DNA from: Chrysoperla carnea
Lineage: Eukaryota; Arthropoda; Insecta; Neuroptera; Chrysopidae
Direction of reading: 5' to 3'
Assembly (NCBI RefSeq): GCF_905475395.1
Contig: NC_058339.1
Coordinates: forward strand, 12,160,001 to 12,224,000
Length of the DNA: 64,000 nt
The notes below the pieces were generated by a model. That model ran no database searches. It had not been told where the DNA came from and saw nothing but the letters and a program-made list of their open reading frames with translations. Shown here in pieces: positions 10,456-22,370 of this stretch (its first letter is position 1; each line of letters opens with the position of its first letter). The translations under genes were made by a program, and so were the position numbers.

Positions 10456-13400
10456 TTAAACTGTATCATCATTTTTATCAGTTGAATTATTGACAGTTTT
10501 ATTCATTTCCGCTTGAATTTCACTAAACGATTTACCTTTAGTTTCTGGCAACCAAAATATACTAAACAATGTTCCTAGAATACAAACAAGTCCAAAATAC
10601 CAGAAAATGTATTCCCGACCAAAATTATCTTGTATAAATTCATAAGCTTGTATTGTTATAAAACCAAGTATTGAACCAAGCACCGATAATAACGAACTAG
10701 CCGTTGCACGATATTTAGTTTCAAATAATTCGCTAGCGAAAATGTATGGTAACGCAATTAATCCACCCGCTGATAAAATATATATTGTTAATGTTATTAT
10801 CAAAAATAAATAATATTCCCGTACAATTTCAACAGTATACAATTTTTCGCAAAAGAAATATACTCCTGTTAGAATAGCACATATTCCCGTTAATATTGTG
10901 GAAGTAATAAATAACGGTCGACGTCCACATTTATCAATAAAGAATGCATTGCTTAAAGTTGCTATAGCAAATGAAGCTATCAATAAAATCGACCCGGCAT
11001 ACGAAGATATTGGAATTTTCGAATCTACATAGATTGCCGAAATATAACCTAATAATACAAGTGGTCCGGACATTTGTTGGCATACCATTGTTACACTGAT
11101 AATAATCAAAGCTCTCTGATTTACTTTCGATTTAAAAATTTGAAAAAACGATGTATCTTTAATTTGGTTCTCATTTTCCCAACCTTTCTGTAATTGTAAT
11201 AATTCATTTGAAACGTTATCACTTCGACGCAATATTTTTAATGATTTTTCAACCTGTTTTTCTTTATTTTTCATTATATAAAAATATGGTGATTCCGGAA
11301 TAAAAAAAGTACCTATTCCTTGAATTATCACTAAAATAAGTGTTATTAAACTATTCGTTTGTATGGTCATTAAAGGGAATAAAATAAATTGCCCAACTGT
11401 TCCAACTGGTAATGTTAATGATCCAATTGTAGCTACAATACCACGTATTTTTGGCGATGAAATCTCAGAAAGATATACTGGTAATGTGGAAAAAACTATA
11501 CCAACGGAAATTCCACAAATAAATCGTGCTGCGTAAAGCATATAGATATTTTGTACGAAAAAAATTAATAAACATGAAATAATATTTGGTATAGTTGTTA
11601 AAAGTAATCCATTTTTACGTCCAATATTATTTGCTAAAAACGATCCTAAAAATGGACTTGGTACAGCACCCAATTGTAGCATACTGTTGATCCATGCTGA
11701 TTCGGAACTGGACACGACATGAATTGGTGATAATGTCTCGTCTTTTAATTGCACTAAAGCTGGACCGAACCATGTTAATTGTAATCCACTTATTGTCATT
11801 GATAATGAAGCTGAAAAAAAGAAAACAGTTGAATAACATGAGATACAAGTGAAACTTACAAAATTAAAAAAATCCCGGACAAATTTTTCGGGAACGGAAC
11901 CTTAAACTTGTCTTTAAACATATCTAATAACACTCTCCATTAAATTACCTTTTTTCTTAAAGCCTTTTAAAAACTAAGCCGATTTTGAAGATCATCGCCA
12001 AAGTTTTGGTTTTTTCGGGTACGGAACGCTTAACTTGCAATTGAAACATGGCTAAGAACACTCTCCATGAAATGACTTTTCATTCGAAACAAAAAAATCA
12101 GAGTCGGTTTATCCGTTTAGGCGCTACGATGCCACGTACAGACAGACAGATACACACACATAGCGGTCTAACTTATAACACCCTTTTTTTTAGTTCGGGG
12201 GTTAAATATAGGGAAATGGCATTTGAATAAATTAACTTTAATTGTCAACATTTTTTTTTTTTTACAATGAAAATGAAAATTTCAAAAAATTTTTCTGAAT
12301 AAACAAGTGTCTAACTTGTTGAAAAATAAACTTTAAGATAAATTCCCAAACGATAATTTATTAGCTAATCATTAGGTAAGACTATCTTTAATATTTTGAA
12401 AATCACTTCATCATCTTAAAATAAAGCTACTCTGTTTAAAATGAACAATATAAAATATATAACTTTAGAGCCTAAATGGCCGAGCGGTCTAAGGCCTTAT
12501 CACATTGTCGTCGCTTGGATAAGAACGAAGCAACCGAATCCATCCACATCAAATTGCAATTGTACACATGTATGAAGTTGAAATAAATAAAGATTAACAA
12601 ATAATGATGTGAGTGTCCTCTGTAATAGGCGAATATGTCAGGGAAACGGAGGTTAAACCACATTATTATTATTATTATATAACTTTTTGTTGTTACCTTG
12701 GCCTTGGCGGATATTGTGTACTATTAAATGAATAAAATAAATAATTAGCCATAAATAATAGGCATTTTTTATTAGTGCTAAATAATGTACTTTTGTATAA
12801 TATTTAACATATGAATTAGTCATATACAACCTCTATATCGTAAAGGTTATGTTTATGGCCTAGAAAATCAATATTAAGGTTTCATCAAATGATCAAATGT
12901 TGAAATTTTGAAATACGTTTTTTGGACGCGTTCTTTTATGTAAATAAGATGATCTGGATCGCATTCGTCGATAAAATAATCCCAAATGGATTTTATTTTA
13001 TAACAAGTGAAATTTACAAAAATTAAAAAACCCTCGACAAATTTATTGGGTACGGAACCCTAAACTAGAACTTGAAACATATCTATGAATACTCTCCATT
13101 AAATTATCATTTTCCTTAAAGCATGCTCCAAATTGAACCGATTTTGAACGTCATAGCCAATTTTTTAGTTTTCTAGGGTATAGAACCCTAAACGCACACT
13201 TGACTAAGCTAAGAACACTCCCCATAAATTTCCTTTCAAACGAAACCAAAAAAAAGCCAAAATCGGCTCATCCGTTTAGACGCTACGACACCACAGACAG
13301 ACACACACACACACATAGCGATCAAACTTACAAAAACCCCTTTTTTTAGTTCAAGGGTTAAAAAAAGGGATAATTTTGTATAAAAAGACACGAGAACTAA

Positions 13401-15285
13401 GCTTAAGTAAACTTCTTTTCAGTTTCGAAATATTTTGTTGAATGTATTTAGTATTTTTCTATCCATTCGAATTTTTTGCATATTAACGGATAGGTGATGT
13501 TTGGAAAAACTTATAATATTAAGAGTTTGCGATACAGAAATCTAGATATGGATGTTATAAAATTCACATTAAATTTATATAATTATTTTAATAATTCCAA
13601 TAAAAAAAAGTACCTAATATCACCTTTGCAATAAAAATATCAGCAACTTGCTATTATTTCATCACCAACATTTTTTGTGTGGTACCTATTCAATTAGTGA
13701 GTAAACAAGTGGCTAGGCAATATTAAGCTAAGATGATTTATTCAAGTGTTATCTAGCTATATTCTACAGGGTGTCCCGTAACTACCACACGCTTTTGTTG
13801 CATCAGATAGAAAATAAAATTCTAAGATGAAAAGTCCTCTTCCATTTTTTGATCCTATGCACGGATAGTTAGCTATTAATGAAAATAGGCAGCCAATCAG
13901 AAGCATTATAACTAAATATTAAAACCACTCGACTCTGACTGACACTGACTAATTAATGATTTTTGATAGATTAAAAAAAGATTATTAAATAATAATAATG
14001 ATTAATATGCAATTATGTTGTTATGCAAATTGCGAGCGATTTTTTTCATTTTTCTTTATTAGCCGATCTTTTTCTGTACTATGATTAAATGATTAAAATA
14101 AATTAGATATTTGTTAAATTTAAAAAAATTTCAAATTATTTTTGAAATATTTTCTACAAACTTGGAATTTTAGTGAATTAATTATACTCTATCCAACAAC
14201 TAAGTTTGTAAAGCTTAGAAATATTTATGATATCAACAAAATATGTGTAAATAAAATCATCTAATTAGTTTCCGTTTCCGGGCATTTCCGTTTGCCCGTC
14301 TGTCTGCCCGCCCGTCAAGACGATAACTCAAAAACGAAAAGAAATATCAAGCTGAAAGTTATAGCGCGCTCAGGACGTAAAAAGTGAGTTTGAGTTCGTA
14401 AATGAGCAACATAGGTCAATTGGGTTTTGGGTCCGTAGGACAAATTATGTACACCACTGTAAACCCCCATTTTGGGGGTTAATTGGGGAGATTTTTACAA
14501 ATTACAAAAATAAATAAAAGTTCTAGTTGATTTAATTGAGCACATTTTATATCCAATTTCTACCTTCCAAATTGAGCGAGATTTGCCAATTTTAAAATGG
14601 TGCATTTTTGCTCATTCAATCAAAAAAAAAGGATCCATCATGTAAACCGTTAGAAATAGAACAAAATTTACAATGTAAAAATTTTCTTTATAAAAAAATT
14701 AAATACTCTTATTAGAAACATTTTTTCGTAAACATCATCGTTTACCCACGATGTAAACGTTCGTGTCTATTTTCTCAAAAGCTATAAAAGATAGGGATTT
14801 GTAAGTAACTTCAACTAGTAGTATTATAAAGATTTTCGTAAAATGAAGAAAATTTCTAGAAAATGCTTTCGGAAATTTTCAGAATTTTCAAAACCAAAAC
14901 AAATGGCGCCCGAAAGGCTGCCATATTCTCACCATATTCTCACTCAATTGTTTGTTTTCACTTACTGTCTTTGAATTAAGACATGTAAGAGAAAGTGTGA
15001 ACTATATCTTGCAAATTGAATCAAAAAAATAATCTGTAATTTTACATGAAAATTCAGTATTAATTTATAAAAATTGAAATAAAATAATTTATATAATAAA
15101 TACATATTTAATTACAAATTATAGCCTTAAATAACCTTCACACAAACACAAAGATATTTACCTATAATTCCAACAACGTATTGTATCCAATATACATCCG
15201 CCGTGTTTTGTTGAATTTCATTTTGTTTTGATCTTTTTTTCCTACTAATTGAGAACAAATCACTAAATTTTAATTTATTAACCAT
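10456..15285 (-). CDS. Tret1-like: Facilitated trehalose/sugar transporter, Tret1-like (copy 1)
   Basis: This is a major facilitator superfamily sugar porter of about 492 residues, in the usual range for Tret1/GLUT proteins, expected to move trehalose or a hexose across the plasma membrane. There are two coding exons: 15162-15285 (ATG at 15285, phase-1 donor GTAAAT) and 10456-11810 (acceptor TTTTCAG; stop TAA at 10456). Joining them adds Ala-Ser-Leu-Ser before the first conserved helix. Visible family marks are GRKN after helix 2 (about residue 105), YLSEISSPKIRG after helix 4, PESPYFY after helix 6 (about 213), QQMSG in helix 7 (about 286), DKCGRRP after helix 8, and a terminal PETKGKS. The usual helix-10 GPxPW is replaced by LIALPY, so substrate preference may be altered. 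It is the last of three tandem minus-strand copies and the most diverged of them. The 3.35-kb intron carries many repeats. Confidence 0.93.
11845..12206 (+). repeat. Family D repeat, copy 1 (LINE/RTE-tail-like)
   Basis: It shares its length and text with 13001-13365. The end, with GCGCTACGATGCCAC, a CACACACATAGCGGTC stretch and TTCGGGGGTTAAA, resembles tails of RTE-type LINEs common in insects (from memory, unverified). Internally a ~125-bp block starting near ACGGAACC is repeated twice. Confidence 0.55.
12467..12675 (+). repeat. tRNA-derived SINE, copy 1, with 11-bp target duplication
   Basis: The 5' end reads like a tRNA (TGGCCGAGCGGTCTAAGG, an A box of the Leu/Ser type). The element then has the shared SINE core GTCGTCGCTTGGATAAGA and ends in an ATT repeat. 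The 11 bases TATATAACTTT occur at 12456-12466 and again at 12676-12686, a target-site duplication typical of LINE-mobilised SINEs. The tRNA cloverleaf is not complete, so this is not a tRNA gene. Confidence 0.8.
13001..13365 (+). repeat. Family D repeat, copy 2
   Basis: Same layout as 11845-12206, including the internal ~125-bp duplication and the CACACACACACATAGCGATC end. Both copies lie in the same orientation in one intron. Confidence 0.55.
14280..14970 (+). repeat. Family A repeat interrupted by unrelated sequence
   Basis: Family A text (GATAACTCAAAAACGAAAAG, then GGGTCCGTAGGAC) breaks off at about 14446 and resumes at about 14632 (GGATCCATCATGTAAACCGT). About 185 bp of foreign sequence lies between, including the small palindrome AACCCCCATTTTGGGGGTT. 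The tail is worn. Confidence 0.65.
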
Positions 15286-15535
15286 ATTTGGTTTTTTTTA
15301 TATTCAGTATTAGTTTTACGTTTTCTATTTAAAATATCAACAATAAGAAGTACACAATAACTCTGATGGCACACATTTGATTTATGTTCAATAGTTTCAA
15401 TCCACAATACATACCATGTGAATAATAAACGAAAAACATCTCTTATTATACAGTTTTAAATAACAAAACATAATACCGCCACATAACATCCGTGTACGAA
15501 TTAAAATTCTGTATGGAGATTATGTGGCAGGTTAA

Positions 15536-16325
15536 CAGCAAAATTAAATTTTTTGGATTCTGACGACGTCATAAAGTTGAAAAATTAGATTTCTTTGATA
15601 ACACAGGCAAATTTGATTCGATCTTATTGGAATTTTTGTCAAACACACTAATTTTGAGGCATTCTTTTCAGCTGTGATGTCAATTTTCGCTAGGTCAATT
15701 TTCGCTATCACTTAGGTGCTTGATTCCGGAACTAGGATTCCACATTCTTGAAACTTAGAAGAGTTAAGGTAATTTTGATCACAAATTTGAGTAGGATTTA
15801 GTAGGATTACTTACTTGGTTTATCAAATTTGGATAAAATTGGATGTGATAGAGCAAAATTAAATTTTTTGGATTCTGCTGACGTCAAATATTGATCAAAT
15901 ATTTGTGAGCTGGACAACTGAAAATATTAAATATTTTATTTTGGGTTGTTGAATAAAAAATTAAAATCAATGTTTGTATTTTATTTCAGTGCTTTATCAT
16001 AAATAAATTTGAACTTCGCCAAGAAAACATTTTTAAAAGCTTTGTTTAATTAAATATAAGTTAATTAAAATGAATAAAATATAGAAAAGAATGCATAGAT
16101 TACAAACGTTATTTAAGCACAGTGTGCTATGTTCGTCACGCAGTAAATACTTCAATTTGTCGTCAAAATTAAGTTAGCTCTAATAGGTTTCAAAAATGTG
16201 GAGTCCTGGCCCCCAAATTAGGCGCATAAGTGATAGCTAGCGAAAAATTAGTGAGTTTCAAAAAATTCCAATCAGATCGGATCAAATTTGCCTGTGTTAT
16301 CAGAAAAATCGAATTTTCCTATCCT
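15536..16325. repeat. Family B repeats in inverted arrangement
   Basis: Positions 15536-15905 hold a plus-oriented unit and part of a second (each with GCAAAATTAAATTTTTTGGA and a GACGTCA-containing string). Positions 16125-16325 hold the same text reversed (CCAATCAGATCGGATCAAAT). Related copies lie at 28490-29800. Confidence 0.55.
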
Positions 16326-17138
16326 ATGCCACGCCATAGTTACGATCCTGCAATATCCTTCCGGGTTACCCACCGGCATCCTGCACTTTTACGTTCATTA
16401 GCATGTTAAAAACGTAATCCTGCAAAAATTTTCCATGCGAAAATTAATCATGCTCAATGATGGATTTTGCCGGGCATATTTCGTTTCTCTTTTGAAAAGT
16501 TTTTTAAAACTGTATATGTAACTTTCAAATTACTAAAAAAAAAAGAATAAAAACAGTTTTGTTATGAAACTGGTTTTCCACTAATCGGACAGTTTAATTT
16601 AGTGGAATACCGGCATTATATTTTACTAAACAAAAATGCTTGTTTAACACCTCAATTGTTTTTAACATAAACGATTATTTAAGGAACAAATTGTAAATAG
16701 CTTATTATTATATAATACAAATAATTATATTTAAAAATATAGAATTATTTTTTAAAAAATATCTATATAATTGCCCATAAGAATTTCAAAATGGATAGCA
16801 CTCGGTTAAAACTAATGCCACGTTTATTTTTAAGAAAATTACAATAAGTAGGTACTATTGTGATTTTACAAAAAGTTATGTGGTTATAATTATTTATTAA
16901 CTTTATACACGAATTATATTTTTACCGAACTGTCATACTTCACATCACTTCCAAGAGTTTTTTTTTTCAAAGGTATTATATAATTTTTCCTCAGTGTATC
17001 TTTTTTAAACTGGTCAAACAAGTATTTTCAATTGTTTGCTAAAACACTGAGTCAGCCACTTTTGAAATAACAAATAATACAATTATACAATATAAAATAT
17101 CTAACATGGCTTTACTCCCACGGTTTTAGATTTGTTGG

Positions 17139-17573
17139 TAAAAGACCTCGCACAAATTATACGTAATCTGCATTTCGGTCAAAGCTTTTCAAATTTTGGG
17201 GAATGATAGTTTAAGTCATTCTGAATAAAAGTTTCCATGGTCACAAGTCATGAAAATGACATGATTTCAAGTTATAATTGTAATATTCTTAAAAAAAAAC
17301 AAGAATTAAAAAACAATACCCTTACATTAAAAAACACACGTATGCATGTAGTTATACATATCTGTATATGTATTTGCCTATACACACATAGGGATATATT
17401 ATACAAATAAGTACATTTTACAACCTTAATTTAGCTATAAAATGAAATCCTGTCATTTACATGACTTGTGACCATAGGAGCTTTTCTTCATAATGACATA
17501 AACTATCATTTGTCAAAATTTAAAAAAGTTTGACCGAAATGCATATTACATCTAATTTGTGCGAAGTCTTTTT
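17139..17573. repeat. Fold-back element between transporter copies 1 and 2
   Basis: Arms of about 130 bp (17139-17270 and 17441-17573) are inverted. Shared strings include CGCACAAATTA, GCATTTCGGTCAAA, AATGATAGTTTA and GGTCACAAGTCATG. The loop is about 170 bp and non-coding. Confidence 0.65.
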
Positions 17574-18049
17574 AGCATACTTTCAAACAAAAAATTTGGG
17601 AATTTATATAAGTCAATATTAGATTAAAAGTGTTCGGGAAAATAGGAAAAAAGTAAATAAAGCTCTACGTTCAATAAGCCCTCATATCTGAAAAATAAAA
17701 TTTTTCGAGCAATTTAAGTTCGAAATGAGAAAATCCAGTAAACACACAATATGAGTTTTCTTTTCTGAAAAATTTTATAAAACAATACTATTCGTCACAT
17801 TTTGATGATCACAGCAGCTCCAATTTTGATGATTCTTTTTTATTGTTTCTTTTTATATTTTTAAAATCAGAAACATTTCAGAGGGGGGAAATTATCTGGA
17901 GAGGGAAATGGCAATGCCATGACTCATACAGTTCAAAAATATTGTAGACAATATAAAATCAACATTTATTAATGCAACAATTAATCTTAAAAACAATTAC
18001 CTTATTTTTAATTATATTTGTATAAACTTTCTTACAATCCGCTCTAAAA

Positions 18050-20159
18050 TTAGATTAATAATTCTTTTCGTATTTCTAGAAAACTTTTGCCTTTAGTTTC
18101 AGGCAATAAATAATAAGCAAAAAATGTATATAAAATACAACACACTGCAAAAAATAAATATACATATTGAAGACCAAAATTTGTGTAAATAATACCATAA
18201 GCTTGTATAACCAAAAACCCACATATTGCAGTTCCCACCGAACCTATTAATCCAGCAGTTGCACGAAAATGAGTCTCAAATAATTCACCAGCAAAAATGA
18301 TCACCATGGAAAATTGACCAAAAGAAAATACTAAAAAATAGCAAAATAATAACACAAGTAACGTTATAGAATACTTTGAAACTGTTTCAAAACCGTGCAT
18401 GGATTCAAATACATAATATACTCCTATTAAAGTTGTCAAAATACTTAAAAGAATACCTGAAGTAATAAATAAAAAGCGCCGTCCGAATTTATCTACAAAT
18501 AGAGTTGATAAAGCTGCCCCTAAAAAAAAACTTATGTTGAGCACTATTGATCCGTAATAGGTTGAAACTGCTGGTATTGATTCATTTAAAATTGTTGGTA
18601 CATAACCCAAAACCATTAAAGGACCACTGCATATTTGCGCAATGATAGGTACAATAAATATTAATAAACTTTTTCGTAAAATTTTTGTTTGTAAATATTC
18701 AAAAAATCGTGTTCTATTTTGTATTTCTAAAACTATACATTCTTTGATTTGAAGCAATTCATTTTCGACATTTATTCGGTGACGTAGTTTTTGTAATGAT
18801 TCTTTTGCCAATTCCTCTTTCCCTTTCATGATGTAATAATTTGGTGTTTCTGGCAAAAAATATAAAGCAACGCAACACTGAACAAAAGTGATTGCAAACA
18901 TTATAACACAATTTAATTGTATTGTAATAATCGGCTGCAAAATATAATTTATAATCCAACTGAAACACATAGAAATTACTGTAAATGTTCCTAATATTCC
19001 ACGTATCCTTGGTGAGGATATTTCCGTAAGGTATGTGGGTAAAGCTACCATTGTAATACCCACACTTAATCCAGCAAAAATGCGTGCCACATATAACATA
19101 TACACATTTTTTATGAATATTATTAATAAATATGAAAAGCCAGACGGAATAATTGTAAATATTAAAGTATTTTTTCGACCAATTTTATTTGCTAGGTATG
19201 ATCCAAATAATGCACCGGGTAATGACCCAAGTTGTAACAAACTAAATATCCAAGAAGCTTCAATATTTGTTACAACACCAATTGGTGATAATTCTTCATC
19301 TTGTAGTATTGGTAATGCTGGTCCGAACCACGATAATTGTGTTCCACAATTTAACATGGCTAAGGTTGCTAAAAAAATTAATTAAAATTAATACCAGATG
19401 ATCCAACTTGTATCCTCCCTACCCAGGAACACTTTCGCCATTAGGAATCGTTAATTAAAAATATTAGAGAAATAATATTAAGATTTAATTTTGTTCATTA
19501 TGTAATTTGTATATCATATCTGTAATAAAGTTGCCTATAAAAAAATAAAGTAAACAAATTATCACCAAATTATCACTCATAAATTATTTCTCTCCTGTTT
19601 TACGGAATTCCGTACGGGTAAAGCTTAGTTTATTTAAAAAAAGCATTTAGTAATCTAGAATTTACGACAGATATATATTTTTATATCATGTATATATGTA
19701 ATATATATCAAGGTATACTAAGTTTGGTCCCAAGTTTGTAACTTAGGCTTAAAAATATTGCTATTACGAGCAAACTTTTGGTATAGGTGTTCATAAAATC
19801 ACCTAGATAGTCCTTTTCTGGTTGTCCGTACGTCAGTGAGTCCTTAAATGAGCAACATAGGTCGATTTGGTCAGGATCCGTAGGACCCATCTTGTAAGCT
19901 GTTGGAGATAGAACAAGAACTTAAAAGTAAAAAATGTTCCTTATGAAGAAATATAAAACTTTTGTGAGAGTGTAATCGACACTGTCTATACAAGGTATTT
20001 CAAGAATTTACTCAGTCAATTGTTTGTTTTCACTTGTCATAATAATTTTTTTTACTTACCCACAAATCCAAAAAAATATTGTACCCAGTATAGTTCATGA
20101 TTTCTATTTTCTTCAATATCTTCATGTATCGAAAATAATCGACTTATTTTATTTTTCAT
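18050..20159 (-). CDS. Tret1-like: Facilitated trehalose/sugar transporter, Tret1-like (copy 2)
   Basis: The coding exons are 20060-20159 (ATG at 20159; phase-1 donor GTAAGT) and 18050-19368 (acceptor TTTTTAG), giving about 472 residues. The first exon ends ELYWVQYFFGFV. The second exon holds a full 12-helix MFS domain with GRKN, TYLTEISSPRIRG, PETPNYYIMKG, DKFGRRFLF, ELFETHFRA and a terminal PETKGKS. The helix-7 motif reads AQICSG in place of the family's QQ-x-SG, so one of the two sugar-contacting Gln is missing. The helix-10 GPxPW is also absent (GQFSMVI). Its second exon is exactly as long as that of copy 3 (1319 bp) and the proteins are very alike, so the two are a recent tandem pair. 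The 691-bp intron is largely a family A copy ending about 20 bp from the first exon. Transport of trehalose or a related sugar is inferred from the family. Confidence 0.92.
19705..20039 (+). repeat. Family A repeat with internal deletions, in intron 1 of transporter copy 2
   Basis: The head (AAGGTATACTAAGTTTGGTC), the CCGTAGGACCCATCTTGTAA core and the tail (CAATTGTTTGTTTTCACTTG) are present, but two middle parts are missing. It ends about 20 bases from the first exon of transporter copy 2. Confidence 0.7.
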
Positions 20160-20662
20160 GTTATTCAATGTGCAATATTAATTTACATTGAATAATTATT
20201 GTACTCAAATAATTACTGTGGGTAATTTAAACAATAAAATTCTACTTTCACAGATAAACTATTTACATAACAAGTAATTAAGATTTTTAGTGATCATCTA
20301 AATCACCGGTATTTTACATACAGGCGCGGAGCTAATAACTGTGAACCAGGGGTACAAAATACACGAGCACAATAAAAACTCGTGTAAGAAATGTTTCACA
20401 ATCGCTTTACATAACTCCGGCTGATCAGATATACATCAGATGTCAATTTTGAAGCTAGAAAATCGAAAAAAAATATGCACAATTAAATCAGCTAGAACTT
20501 TTCTTGAATTTTTTTTTTATTTGATGCATAGTTTATGTGTACTTTAGTAAAAACTGATAAAAAACCTCAACTACCTCTCAAAAAAGGAGATTAGGCCCAT
20601 CTCAGAAAGGATCCATTTTTTGATACGAAGTTTTTTCAACCTAATAAACAACTGCGGAATGT

Positions 20663-20716
20663 GTTTACATGGTATTTCAACAATTACCTCAGTCAATTGT
20701 TTGTTTTCTTTTGTTT
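20663..20716 (+). repeat. Family A tail fragment
   Basis: Only the terminal ~50 bases of family A are present (ACATGGTATTTCAACAATT, CTCAGTCAATTGTTTG). Confidence 0.6.
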
Positions 20717-21009
20717 TATTTAATTTTCTTGTGCTAGCGTGCAAAAAATTGTCTCAATAATTTTAAAATGGAGGCAATTGTTTTGCATAAATGTATTAAA
20801 AGTTGCCAATATAATCATGAGTAAGACAACCGGTATACATATTATTAATAAATTCATTGCTTTCCATGTTATTGATGATTCCACGTTAATAGCACCCGGG
20901 TATAAATAAGGATAAACGGATAAAGAAATTTTGGAGCTCTTAAATTTAGAGATCGAATATGATTACATACAATATGCACACCAGCGAATCACTTTACTAT
21001 TAATTATTT

Positions 21010-21560
21010 ACATGGAATTATAATGCTTACTTATAAATGCGAAAGTAACTCTGTTTGTATGTCTGTATGTATGTATTTTTCGACAATCACAGCTAAACTA
21101 CTGAACTGATTTAAATGAAAGCTACAGGGATAGTCTAGACCCTGTGGAAAGACATAGGCTACTCTTAAATACCAAATAAAAGATGTAAGGAGTTGAAATA
21201 GGGCTTGAAAATGATGTGCTTCACAATTAAAAAGCTCTGCGTTGATTAAGCTCAAATTTTGACAAGATATACAACCAGCTTCAGGTATTATTTTATAAAT
21301 TTTATAATTCGGGTTGGAAAGATGGTCAATCGAATATTTTCAAATAGACCTAAGTGGGGCATCAAATAATAGAGCATGGCGTTTACATACAAAACTGTAA
21401 TCCCGACGCAAGGGAATATGTTGGTGAGGGTGAAAGTGGGGATGAACGATCGAATATTTTAAAATATACCCAAGTCTGATATCAAATATAAGGGCATGGA
21501 CCTCGGATGGCTTTATTTGGTTCAAAAAATTGATATTTGACTGCAACATCCGGAATATGA
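21010..21560. repeat. Arthropod-type interspersed repeat
   Basis: It opens with CTTATAAATGCGAAAGTAAC and a TGTATG/TCTG run, a combination seen at the start of many arthropod repeats. Internally the block with CGAATATTTT, GACC(T/C)AAGT and GGGCATGG occurs twice (about 21330 and 21450). Family recalled, not tested. Confidence 0.4.
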
Positions 21561-22370
21561 ATCTATAAACTTTCCTGAACAAGAATCAATTGACGAAATA
21601 CGTTCCTCTATTTTTGCACACTCAATTCTATCTAGCGTCTGATCTAAAAACTGATTAAACAGACAAACTACAATAATTTTTAATCCCTTCAGTAATAACA
21701 AAACTAATTATATTTACCTGTGTATATTTGTTTTAAAATAAATATTAGATTAAGTACTTATATTTTTATTAGTATTAAACCTTTCGGAATAAATTAAGGA
21801 ATTAATATATTAATTAAGTGAATACCAAGTCTATTTCAGTCTCATCAAAGTCAGTATGAAATATAAATCAGTAGTAATATAGTACTTGCTACTGCGCATT
21901 TGAAACTTTAAGTCCTTGTATATTATACATTTTTAAATATGAAATATTGGCCAAAAACTAAATACTTTTTTTCCATCTTTAATTGTTAAGTTATTTTTAT
22001 GTGCGAAAAACGCTTCTAGCACCTTTTTCTAGACATAAACGAGCTATCACACGTATTTTTACAACCAGTATTTCTATATGTTACCAATTTGAACTTATCG
22101 ACTAGACTAATGAGGACGTAAGTGACCAATTTGCTTTCCTATCTGGGTTCAACGGGAAACAGAATGTGAATTTTAAAAAAGCTTAAATGAATAGAAAATT
22201 GGAAAATTTTGTGAAATTATGTTAAAAGTAAACGGTAAACGTTTCAAGTATAGTTATCGACATTATTCTTAATAAAAATAACACTTTGAAACTTATTTTA
22301 ACTAATTGACATATATTTAAATAAACAAATCAATAAACTCAAAAATACAAACAAATATAATAAAAAAATA

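Larger units (their letters stand above)
11811..15161 (-). other. Intron 1 of transporter copy 1, repeat-rich
   Basis: The intron contains two copies of family D (11845-12206 and 13001-13365), a tRNA-derived SINE at 12467-12675, and a block at 13768-13905 that begins with the CAGGGTGTCCC type of end seen on many insect transposons. It also holds a family A copy at about 14280-14970 interrupted by unrelated sequence. No other coding exon is seen. Confidence 0.6.
15286..18049. other. Spacer between transporter copies 1 and 2
   Basis: No gene is seen. Family B sequence lies at 15536-15905 in plus orientation and at 16125-16325 in reverse orientation. A GC-richer unexplained patch is at 16325-16475, and a fold-back element is at 17139-17573. 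The remainder is plain A+T-rich DNA. Confidence 0.55.
20160..22370. other. Spacer between transporter copies 2 and 3
   Basis: No gene is seen. Positions 20663-20716 are a short tail fragment of family A. Positions 21010-21560 are a repeat of a kind common in arthropod genomes, beginning with a run of TGTATG/TCTGTATG units; open stretches in it are not genes. Positions 21560-22370 are A+T-rich with nothing identified. Confidence 0.5.

Noticed and set aside
12467-12555. Possible tRNA gene
   Set aside because: There is an A box but no B box, acceptor-stem pairing or cloverleaf; the target duplication and ATT tail show it is a SINE.
19035-19385. 116-residue open stretch on the plus strand
   Set aside because: It is the reverse complement of the conserved start of transporter copy 2; the same shadow appears at 23401-23700 opposite copy 3.
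21031-21582. Two open stretches of 74 and 80 residues on the minus strand
   Set aside because: They fall in a known type of arthropod interspersed repeat.
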